NCBI GenBank assembly: GCA_963644945.1 | Contig: CAVIQK010000022.1 | Span: 1-6,494, forward strand | Direction of reading: 5' to 3' | Length of the DNA: 6,494 bases | Source: CAVIQK01 sp963644945 | GTDB lineage: Bacteria > Bacillota > Clostridia > Christensenellales > DTU072 | Part shown: in pieces, positions 1 through 6,191 of the stretch | How the letters are laid out: each line of letters starts with the position of its first letter | Position numbering within the stretch: position 1 is the first letter of the stretch | The notes under the pieces: model-generated | What the model saw: the letters and a program-made list of their open reading frames with translations, nothing else | Told to the model about the DNA's origin: nothing | The model's database searches: none | Position numbers and translations under genes: made by a program

Positions 1-1381
1 CTACAAATACTTTGTTGAACAACATGCCAAGGCAGATGGTCAACACTATGCATGGCAAGCATCTCACGTAGCATTTTAGCATGAATTTGGGAATGTTGAA
101 TTTCATTACTTTTTGATGAATTATGTGATATCCGACGGCACGTATCGTATAGGCTATGCAGATAGATATACAAGCGCCGATTGCTCCGTAATATTTTGAC
201 AAAACAAATGACAAGCAAACATTGATTACTCCATAGACAACACCGAATATTGCTTGAATATGGACTTTGTTGCGGACGGTCATGGCTGTGTTGGCGATTT
301 GGAGAGAATTGTAAATGAGTCCGGGGGAAATAACAAGTAAGATTCCTAAGTAGGCATCTTGATAGTCGGGGCCCATCCAGAGAGATATGAAATCTTTGCC
401 TAGCAAGAAAAAGCCTACACATAGGAGACCGTTCATAAGGAAGTTGAATTTGCCGACACCGAGTAAAAGTGGCATGAGTTTTTCGGGAGCCTTTTCTTCG
501 TCTTCGGCATAGGCTCGGGAGACGGAAGGCATGAACATGCCGTTGATTGCGGTCGTAATCGTATAGAAGAAGCCTTCCATTGTCGTAATTACGCCAAATA
601 TGGCGATTTCTTTGGAATCTGCCATTATTCCCAAAATGCTCGGAGTGATACTAAAAATCAAACGTTGGGCAATAGTACCTATTGTAATCCAAAGAGAAAA
701 TTTGAATATATCTTTGAATAGGCGATTGTCTTTATATCTAAAATTGATTTTTATGGGAGTGCCGGTTTTGATTACGATTTGCTTGTAAACAATGTTCAAA
801 ATGCCTGCTACGATATGGGCGGCGACAAGAGCATATAAGCCATAACCTAACAACAAGACTACGACGGTCAAACCGACGAATAAAACTCTATAAATAAGAT
901 CGGCAAGTTTTAGTTGTATAAACTTGGAATAGGCTGTCAAAATGCCCGTTTGGGTGACAAAAGGCATGTTTAATAGGCTGAAAGATGCCGACATTATATA
1001 TACGATTTTGAATTGCTTTAATTCTTCTGCCGTCAAATTGACATAGATAGAATCGATAAAGAAGAAATATACTAAAAGTACGACAAACAGTACCAAGTCA
1101 ATAATTGCATATAGTTTATATATTATGCCCAAAAAATTGTCAATATCGATTTGGCGATCTTCGGCTTTGTAGTTGGAAACATATCTTGCGGTAGCCGCAG
1201 ACAAACCAAAATCTACCAAAAATAAGGTTATTAGGGAGTTGGCAAGCGTATATATAGCATATTGACTTTGCCCGATTTTGTTGACCATCCACGGGGTATA
1301 GACAAGTCCTACTACTATATTGAAGGCTATTGCTATGTACGATATTATCGCACCTACTCTTATTTGTTTACCGGACTTCAT
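1..1381 (-). CDS. wzx: Wzx-type polysaccharide flippase (MOP superfamily), C-terminus cut by window edge
   Basis: The likely role is to flip the undecaprenyl-pyrophosphate-linked repeat unit from the inner to the outer face of the cytoplasmic membrane. The frame is open from the ATG at 1381-1379 to the left edge, giving 460 residues with no stop. Family members usually have about 470-510, so only a short C-terminal piece should be missing. The protein is strongly hydrophobic, with about 12-13 likely membrane segments (for example near residues 10-32, 43-65, 88-108, 160-200, 258-282, 305-326, 344-364, 376-420 and 437-455). The N-terminal stretch VDFGLSAATARYVSNYKAE (residues 56-74) resembles the conserved loop after the second helix in many Wzx proteins. 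A charged loop YAEDEEKAPEKL (291-302) follows the seventh or eighth helix. The start ATG overlaps the TGA of the upstream glycosyltransferase as ATGA and lacks a clear Shine-Dalgarno site, so translation is probably coupled. The substrate cannot be read from the sequence. Other MOP exporters are less likely given the neighbours. Confidence 0.9.
   Translation of the reverse strand, partial: MKSGKQIRVGAIISYIAIAFNIVVGLVYTPWMVNKIGQSQYAIYTLANSLITLFLVDFGLSAATARYVSNYKAEDRQIDIDNFLGIIYKLYAIIDLVLFVVLLVYFFFIDSIYVNLTAEELKQFKIVYIMSASFSLLNMPFVTQTGILTAYSKFIQLKLADLIYRVLFVGLTVVVLLLGYGLYALVAAHIVAGILNIVYKQIVIKTGTPIKINFRYKDNRLFKDIFKFSLWITIGTIAQRLIFSITPSILGIMADSKEIAIFGVITTMEGFFYTITTAINGMFMPSVSRAYAEDEEKAPEKLMPLLLGVGKFNFLMNGLLCVGFFLLGKDFISLWMGPDYQDAYLGILLVISPGLIYNSLQIANTAMTVRNKVHIQAIFGVVYGVINVCLSFVLSKYYGAIGACISICIAYTIRAVGYHIIHQKVMKFNIPKFMLKCYVRCLPCIVLTICLGMLFNKVFV
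1378..1381 (-). promoter_or_regulatory. ATGA stop-start overlap coupling glycosyltransferase to flippase
   Basis: The flippase ATG (1381-1379) shares bases with the TGA (1380-1378) of the upstream glycosyltransferase. The sequence before it is A-rich (ACAAAAAGAA) with no good Shine-Dalgarno core, so ribosomes probably reach the flippase by termination and reinitiation. The overlap is seen directly; the coupling is inferred. Confidence 0.7.
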
Positions 1382-2541
1382 TTCTTTTTGTACCAATTGT
1401 TTCCTAATATTTCGGCTTTGCTGCACGGACCGGACTCATACAAATCCGTACAAGGGTGATTGTTGAGAATATTATCTATGAGGTTTATTGCTCTCTTGGC
1501 GGCGACTTCGGCATTCCAAACAGTCGTGAGTGTTTCGTAGGCTTTTTTGCCGAATTCGGCAGTTTTTTCGGGGTGATCCAAGAGATATTTGACTTTGGAG
1601 AATATGTCGTCAATGTCGCCGTTTTTGTAAATGAAGCCGTTGGTTCCGTCATCGATAAGATAGGGGACGGAGCCTATTGCATGGCTCGAAACTGTGGCGC
1701 AAGCGCTGTTCATTGACTCGTTGAGTACTGCGCCCCAACCCTCGTTGAAATCGGATGTGAACAGAAAAATTTGTGATTTTTCCATATAACTACGAACTTC
1801 CTCGGGTTTCATTACTCCAAGCATCGAAACACAGTCTTGTAAATTTTTGGTTTTTATCATTTCGGCAATTTTACTTTGCATTACTCCGCTGCCGATAAGA
1901 TTTAAGTGGAAGCGATAGCCTTCTTTTTTTAGTCTTTCGGCTACCAATATAGGAACTTCGGGATGTTTCAATTCTAAAAATCTTGCTACCCATAAAATGG
2001 AATTGTTTTCTTTAGATTTGATTATGTCGTCAAGATTGTCGTAGTGATATACACGAGGGAAATAACCCCATTTGAAGGCTTTGTCCTTGAACAAAAACGA
2101 GTGGGAATAATCTGCCGACGTATAAGCCGACGCACACAGTAGATAGGCGTTTTTGTATCTCTTGTATTTGATGAAATTCTTGATTATTCTTAGGGGAATC
2201 TTATAATTGCCGGCAATAGGCTTGAATATCCGCTCGGAGTATTTTATGGTGAGTTTTCCGGTGTTTAGGCGCATCCGCTCCAAACGTTTTGGCGCACTGC
2301 CTATAATGACGGCATCTGCCGATAAGATGATCTCTTCGCACTCTCTAAGTGCTAGATCCGACTCGAACGTGTTTTTGACATAGGACGGTTTGTCTTGGAT
2401 GCCCCAACCCATACTTAATCTTTCTTGGGTGATGGGGGAGGTCTCTATAAATCTATAATCATCGCCTATCAATCGGTACATTTCGTCCGAGAAGGGTTGT
2501 TGATGATGATTGAAATAGTTGGATACAAAGGCTATTTTCAT
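1378..2541 (-). CDS. GT4-family glycosyltransferase
   Basis: This is a predicted cytoplasmic, retaining GT-B glycosyltransferase that adds one sugar from a nucleotide donor to the lipid-linked repeat unit. It has 387 residues, normal for the family. The N-terminal half (about 1-175) starts MKIAFVSNYFNHHQQPFSDE and would be the acceptor-binding Rossmann domain. The C-terminal half carries the GT4 hallmarks: ILWVARFLELKHPEVP (182-197), with the usual Arg and Lys of the donor site; LIGSG (215-219); and the E-x7-E motif EGWGAVLNE (Glu267 and Glu275). It then has a DGTNGFIY segment (298-305), typical of the region after the donor pocket. The last 25 or so residues are polar, hold two cysteines (364 and 373) and end in KKK; I see no function in them. 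There is no signal peptide or membrane helix. The gene begins 14 bases after the preceding GT4 gene and overlaps the flippase by 4 bases. The fold and family are secure. The sugar and linkage are unknown. Confidence 0.93.
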   Translation of the reverse strand: MKIAFVSNYFNHHQQPFSDEMYRLIGDDYRFIETSPITQERLSMGWGIQDKPSYVKNTFESDLALRECEEIILSADAVIIGSAPKRLERMRLNTGKLTIKYSERIFKPIAGNYKIPLRIIKNFIKYKRYKNAYLLCASAYTSADYSHSFLFKDKAFKWGYFPRVYHYDNLDDIIKSKENNSILWVARFLELKHPEVPILVAERLKKEGYRFHLNLIGSGVMQSKIAEMIKTKNLQDCVSMLGVMKPEEVRSYMEKSQIFLFTSDFNEGWGAVLNESMNSACATVSSHAIGSVPYLIDDGTNGFIYKNGDIDDIFSKVKYLLDHPEKTAEFGKKAYETLTTVWNAEVAAKRAINLIDNILNNHPCTDLYESGPCSKAEILGNNWYKKK

Positions 2542-2552
2542 GATTGGGAATG

Positions 2553-2557
2553 CTCCT
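2553..2557 (-). promoter_or_regulatory. Shine-Dalgarno site AGGAG for the 387-residue glycosyltransferase
   Basis: AGGAG lies 11 bases before the ATG at 2541-2539 and overlaps the TAG stop codon (2558-2556) of the preceding GT4 gene. It supports the chosen start and suggests coupled translation. The spacing is slightly long. Confidence 0.75.
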
Positions 2558-3758
2558 AGTTTTCTTTATAAAGTTGGAGATATTCTTGGTATTTTATGGT
2601 CATGTCGAAGGTGGTGGCGTGGGTGACACAATCTTCGGGGGAATATGGGTGGGTGGTACGAATTCTTTCGATAGCGGTGATGAGGGCGGAATTGTCGTCG
2701 CAAGGGACGACGGCGCCGGTTTTTTCGGTGATACACTCGGGACTACCACCGGTGTCGAAAGTTAGGACGGGGGTGCCGCAAGCGATGGACTCCATATTCA
2801 CTGTGGGGTAGTTTTCTTCTCGTGTCGGGTTGACAAAGAGGTCGGCGGCGGTGTAGATGGTGGCGAGTTCGGTTTGGTTTTGGGTGCGATGGATAGAAAT
2901 TATGTTTTGGGGCAACTGACTATCTACTTTGTCGTCGGTGCCGACTAGGACTATTTGATATTTGTCTTGGTCGAGTTTTGTGGCGAGGTCAATGAAAACG
3001 TCGAGACCTTTTCTTATTCCCCAGCCGAAGGCGACACCTAGCAAAATGAACTTATCGTCGGGGATGCCGTATTTCTTCCTAAAATCGCTCTCGGTAGGTT
3101 TGAAAATGTTTAGGTCGATGCCGTTGTTGATGACTCGGACGGGGTAGGCGCCTAGGAAGGACTCGCGGGCGAGGTCGGAAAGCCAACGGGACGGGGTGAC
3201 GATGGTCATGTTCTCTAAGCCTAAGAATAACCTTTTTTTGAGTTTATGCATGATGCGAGAGTCGTCGATGAGGCTAGAGGGGTAGTCCCTAAAATTGGGA
3301 CAGGTATGGCAAGCGGTCTTCCATTTTTCGCATTTTGCTATGGTGAAATAGGGGCAATGACCGGTAAATGACCAACAGTCGTGGAGAGTCCAGATGACTT
3401 TTGTTCCGGAAGATTTTAGGTATCTAAACAGGAGGGGCAAATTGATGTAGTAGCCGTGAAGGTTGTGGAGGTGGACTATGTCGGGGGAGATCTTTTTGAC
3501 TTTATGCAAAAATCTCAATGTGGCGAAATAGGAAAAGAGACCTTCACCGCCGATTGTGTTGGCGAGGACTTTGTTGGAGCCTTTGCTAAAAAATCCGCCT
3601 ATTTTCAAATATTTGTCGGGGAGAGGTTTGAGCGGGTGGGTGGAGTAGCCGGCGGAGGTATAGACTTGGAGTCCTTCCGAATCGGCAATGTTGGCTATGC
3701 CGAACATGATTTTTCCTGTGCTACCGTAGGGGACGGTGTTGATTTCTAGTATCTTCAT
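2556..3758 (-). CDS. GT4-family glycosyltransferase with conserved-type cysteine region
   Basis: This is a predicted cytoplasmic GT-B sugar transferase of 400 residues. The N-terminal domain has HLHNLHGYYIN (97-107) followed by LHDCWSFTGHC (125-135), and cysteines at 128, 135, 143, 150 and 153, ending in CPNFRDYPSS. This arrangement (HDCW-FTGHC, C-x2-W, C-x2-CP, YP-S-x3-D) is familiar from a subgroup of GT4 enzymes in capsule and EPS loci. The C-terminal domain has NNGID (211-215), a donor-site region around GWGIRKGLDVF (245-255) and the E-x7-E motif ENYPTVNME (Glu315 and Glu323), followed by ACGTPVLTFDTGGSPE. These are classic GT4 features. The gene lies 6 bases after the polymerase gene, and its Shine-Dalgarno site overlaps the polymerase stop codon. 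Base composition differs from most of the window: four 60-base rows counted by hand gave about 52% GC, against about 38% in four rows taken from the flippase, polymerase and 433-residue glycosyltransferase genes. Its coding strand favours C over G about two to one, so separate acquisition is plausible. The donor sugar is unknown. Confidence 0.94.
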   Translation of the reverse strand: MKILEINTVPYGSTGKIMFGIANIADSEGLQVYTSAGYSTHPLKPLPDKYLKIGGFFSKGSNKVLANTIGGEGLFSYFATLRFLHKVKKISPDIVHLHNLHGYYINLPLLFRYLKSSGTKVIWTLHDCWSFTGHCPYFTIAKCEKWKTACHTCPNFRDYPSSLIDDSRIMHKLKKRLFLGLENMTIVTPSRWLSDLARESFLGAYPVRVINNGIDLNIFKPTESDFRKKYGIPDDKFILLGVAFGWGIRKGLDVFIDLATKLDQDKYQIVLVGTDDKVDSQLPQNIISIHRTQNQTELATIYTAADLFVNPTREENYPTVNMESIACGTPVLTFDTGGSPECITEKTGAVVPCDDNSALITAIERIRTTHPYSPEDCVTHATTFDMTIKYQEYLQLYKEN

Positions 3759-3761
3759 GGT

Positions 3762-3766
3762 TCCTC
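3762..3766 (-). promoter_or_regulatory. Shine-Dalgarno site GAGGA for the 400-residue GT4 gene
   Basis: GAGGA overlaps the TGA stop (3767-3765) of the EpsG-like gene. Four bases separate GAGG from the ATG at 3758-3756. It supports that start and suggests coupled translation with the polymerase gene. The spacing is short but workable. Confidence 0.7.
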
Positions 3767-4796
3767 ACAAAAAACTAAACGGAAGGGTATTGAGATAGCC
3801 TAAATTCAAGATAAGGCAGACTATACATAGTACATTGCTTGCAACGTTGAGCAATCGGTCGTGTCTATGAGAGAATCTTTCTTTGACTCTATCCACTACT
3901 TTTGGCACAAAAATGGTCAAGTATAGTGACAGGGGGAAAGATATTCTTGTAATCGTGTTGTGGACATGTGCCATAGAATATATGAAGGCAATCATCATTA
4001 AAATATTTAGTAAGCCTTCGTAATCGGTGTCTTTTATACGCAAATGATTGGCAATTATGTATAACAATGTGAACATTGCGAACATTGTATAGGCACCGGT
4101 GTCTTCTTGCACAAATGCCTTGCCGTAATACAATTTGACGGCTATGCCTAAAATTTTGTCGCTAAATAAGAACATGGCGATAAGCATGCCTAATATTAGA
4201 GGCATTGCGCTTTTTGGGATCCTAATATGATACAACGGATACAAAATCAAACATATAATTGCTGATTTGTGGAAACAGACAGCGAAAAAGACGGCAATAA
4301 TGAATTTTATCGGGTGCTTTTCTTTTATAAATTTATATGCATAGAAACAAATTGCCATAGCGATCGCTTGTCTTAATGCACTGAACGTCACCAAAAACTC
4401 GCCGAAAGAAAAATACACGAATACACTAATTAGAGGGTTGTCGGAATATTTATACATAGTATAAAAAATCGGTATTTGGGTAATTATTGTTATAATTATC
4501 AAAAACCACCTTTCGTCAAAACCTAGCATATAGATGAGTTTGTTGAGTAGTACATAGCCCGATTCAAAATTGGCATATTCTTCTGTCAAACCGAGTGGGA
4601 CATATTTGCCTATGTAGATATAGCCGGGGATATAATTGCGCAAATCTATTCCTACCGAAAAAGATCGCAGTCCTTGGAATAAAATAACAAGTAATGCAGA
4701 CAGAACAAAAAATCTTCTACGGCCGTTTTTCTTGCTGCGAGAAGTTATTAGGTAGATAAGTATGATTAAGATTATTAAACCTATATAATATTCCAT
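3765..4796 (-). CDS. epsG: EpsG-family membrane protein, likely Wzy-type polysaccharide polymerase
   Basis: The likely role is to join flipped repeat units into a chain at the outer face of the cytoplasmic membrane. The protein has 343 residues and about 10-11 hydrophobic segments, starting with residues 4-19 and 29-42. EpsG-type features are visible: a GLRSFSVGIDLRNYIPGY segment (42-59), matching the usual LR-x-VG-x-D-x3-Y pattern; FESGY (77-81); ALRQAIAMAI (140-149), matching the RQ-x-IA motif; FHKSA (175-179), matching the FH-x-SA motif; and an arginine in a TRISFPLSLY stretch (283-292). Length and motif order fit the family well. The chosen ATG places a membrane helix immediately at the N-terminus, as expected. 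There is no good Shine-Dalgarno site before it. The gene sits 42 bases after one glycosyltransferase and 6 before the next, and a flippase closes the visible operon, which supports the polymerase role. EpsG-family proteins have rarely been tested biochemically, so polymerase activity is inferred. Confidence 0.9.
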   Translation of the reverse strand: MEYYIGLIILIILIYLITSRSKKNGRRRFFVLSALLVILFQGLRSFSVGIDLRNYIPGYIYIGKYVPLGLTEEYANFESGYVLLNKLIYMLGFDERWFLIIITIITQIPIFYTMYKYSDNPLISVFVYFSFGEFLVTFSALRQAIAMAICFYAYKFIKEKHPIKFIIAVFFAVCFHKSAIICLILYPLYHIRIPKSAMPLILGMLIAMFLFSDKILGIAVKLYYGKAFVQEDTGAYTMFAMFTLLYIIANHLRIKDTDYEGLLNILMMIAFIYSMAHVHNTITRISFPLSLYLTIFVPKVVDRVKERFSHRHDRLLNVASNVLCIVCLILNLGYLNTLPFSFL

Positions 4797-4838
4797 CTAA
4801 TTGCTATATAAATCTTTGCTCATTTTTATTTTACGATT
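4797..4838 (-). other. 42-base AT-rich intergenic gap before the EpsG-like gene, with an 8-codon ORF
   Basis: The gap holds no clear Shine-Dalgarno site. A short frame, ATG at 4823-4821 through MSKDLYSN, ends in TAG at 4799-4797, directly before the EpsG-like ATG. Neither the short frame nor the main gene has a strong ribosome site. It may be chance, or it may help ribosomes reach the polymerase start. I see no promoter with acceptable spacing and no hairpin. Confidence 0.3.
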
Positions 4839-6140
4839 TCAATTATCGTTTGAAGAGGTTGAACTCTCCTTTTGCATGATTTCGTATAATCTTCGGCTCG
4901 TCGTGTCTTGGTTGTGATATTTTCGAGCAACTTCTAAGGCTTGGGTTGATTTTTCTTCTCTCAGTGTTTTATCATTGAACGCCAAGAGCAATTTTTGTTT
5001 CAAATCGTCTTTTGCGGTGGCACATATCGCACAGTCGTTGTCTATCAAATGTTTCATAGACGATACAGATGACGGGCCGTATGCAAACAAGCAAATACCG
5101 CTACCTAGGCTGTCGGCTATTTTGGTAGAAACAGAATATTTTACACGACTAATACTTTGCTCATCAAATGCTTCGACATGAAGAAGCATTGATGCCGAGT
5201 GGAAAACTTCGTCAAATTTTTCGCCGGAAACAAAACCTTGCAGTTTTATTGAGGAAAATTTTTCTAGTGCCCCTAATATTTCGGTATTTTTTTCGGCAGT
5301 GTATATATGTAATTCGTAATTGGTGCCTAACTCCGCATTGATTTCGTCAAGTTTTTCGCCTATGTCGGCAAGTGAACAAAATCTATTGATCCTTATGTTG
5401 CCCATATAGGTGATGACTTTTACATCGTCTTGATTCTTTATATTTTGGCTGATCGGATAATTGCTACCGGTCATCAATGTATTGCAGGTCAAACCGAATT
5501 CTTGGGAATATGTATCGCTTATTTCTTTGCTAATAGCAACTATGGAAGATGTATGAGAAAACAACTTTTTTATTTTTTTCTTTAGTTCCAAAGAGTACTT
5601 TTTGCCTAGCAAACCTTTTTCGTTTTGAACAAAATAATAATCGTCGCACTCGTATGCGACAATGGGGATGCGATATTTTTTTGAGATTTTTAATGCGATA
5701 TTATATAAGAATTTTCCTGTGCCGGGGGACACAAATATGCAAGTCGGTTGTTCCTTGGAAAGCCACTCTTTTAGATTTTTGTTGTACCAATGAGAACATG
5801 ACCACATAATATCTCGTGCAAGTCGTCTATACGGTCGGTTGTTTTTGGGGTTTCTATATAGTCCTTCATCCTTTTCGTCAACAAACAACCTTTGGGGAGC
5901 ATTTTGTATTTCTTGCGAACTTATTTCTCGACCAATATTAAATTTGCCAAAATAACTTTTCAATACATCTTTGTCGGTTATTCTAAAATAAGATGCACAC
6001 TTGTCCGTATCGGGAAGGCTGGGATAAATATACAACTGGCAAAGTTCTTCCTTTGAAAAACAGTGGAACAAGGAAAAAAAGGTCTTGCCCATGTTGTTGT
6101 ATGTAGATATTGAGTTATGACTAATAATTAGAACTTTCAT
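4839..6140 (-). CDS. Divergent GT-B (GT4-like) glycosyltransferase
   Basis: This is a probable cytoplasmic glycosyltransferase of 433 residues, acting on the same repeat unit as its neighbours. It opens with MKVLIISHNSISTYNNMGKT, typical of the first strand and glycine-containing loop of GT-B enzymes. FVSPGTGKFLYNIALKISKK (136-155) and IPIVAYECDDYYF (158-170) look like the end of the acceptor domain. VAISKEISDTY (201-211), ITYMGNIRINR (243-253), ELHIYTA (276-282) and LQGFVSGEKFDEVF (300-313) fit the donor-binding domain. The segment STKIADSLGSGICLFAYGP (338-356) matches the common STK-I-x-EYLA-x-G-x-P-ILAYGP motif, but an Asp (343) stands where Glu is usual. I cannot place a clean E-x7-E motif, so catalytic details are uncertain. 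There is no membrane helix or signal peptide. A weak CAGG site lies 9 bases before the ATG. The gene follows tagD by 51 bases. The family is fairly sure; donor and acceptor are unknown. Confidence 0.82.
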   Translation of the reverse strand: MKVLIISHNSISTYNNMGKTFFSLFHCFSKEELCQLYIYPSLPDTDKCASYFRITDKDVLKSYFGKFNIGREISSQEIQNAPQRLFVDEKDEGLYRNPKNNRPYRRLARDIMWSCSHWYNKNLKEWLSKEQPTCIFVSPGTGKFLYNIALKISKKYRIPIVAYECDDYYFVQNEKGLLGKKYSLELKKKIKKLFSHTSSIVAISKEISDTYSQEFGLTCNTLMTGSNYPISQNIKNQDDVKVITYMGNIRINRFCSLADIGEKLDEINAELGTNYELHIYTAEKNTEILGALEKFSSIKLQGFVSGEKFDEVFHSASMLLHVEAFDEQSISRVKYSVSTKIADSLGSGICLFAYGPSSVSSMKHLIDNDCAICATAKDDLKQKLLLAFNDKTLREEKSTQALEVARKYHNQDTTSRRLYEIMQKESSTSSNDN

Positions 6141-6191
6141 ATAAGATTACCTGTGCTGAACATATGGTGAGTAGTTCTTTTATTCTCCGAA
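6141..6191 (-). other. 51-base intergenic gap after tagD, with an 8-codon ORF overlapping the next start
   Basis: This is the longest gap in the window. A TTCGGAGAATA stretch just after the tagD stop contains GGAG, but no start codon follows at usable distance. A short frame, ATG at 6163-6161 through MFSTGNLI, ends in a TGA (6139-6137) that overlaps the glycosyltransferase ATG. A weak CAGG (6153-6150) is the likely ribosome site for the glycosyltransferase. I see no terminator or convincing promoter. Confidence 0.3.

Noticed and set aside
1548..1561. Perfect 14-base palindrome TGCCGAATTCGGCA, flanked by T runs on the plus strand, resembling a terminator or operator.
   Set aside because: It lies inside the glycosyltransferase reading frame and arises from the ordinary codons GCC GAA TTC GGC. 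No plus-strand gene precedes it, and there is no U tract on the transcribed strand.
3456..3749. 97-codon plus-strand open frame opposite the 400-residue GT4 gene, with similar shorter plus-strand frames at 600-788, 1262-1459, 1456-1716, 2544-2811, 2962-3147, 4975-5181 and 5549-5809.
   Set aside because: All lie antisense to well-supported genes, have no recognisable family features, and result from the strand's biased composition.
4797..4842. TTGAAA (4842-4837) and a later TATATA on the minus strand as a possible internal promoter before the EpsG-like gene.
   Set aside because: The two boxes are about 26 bases apart, far from the usual 16-18, and the AT-rich gap makes such matches likely by chance.
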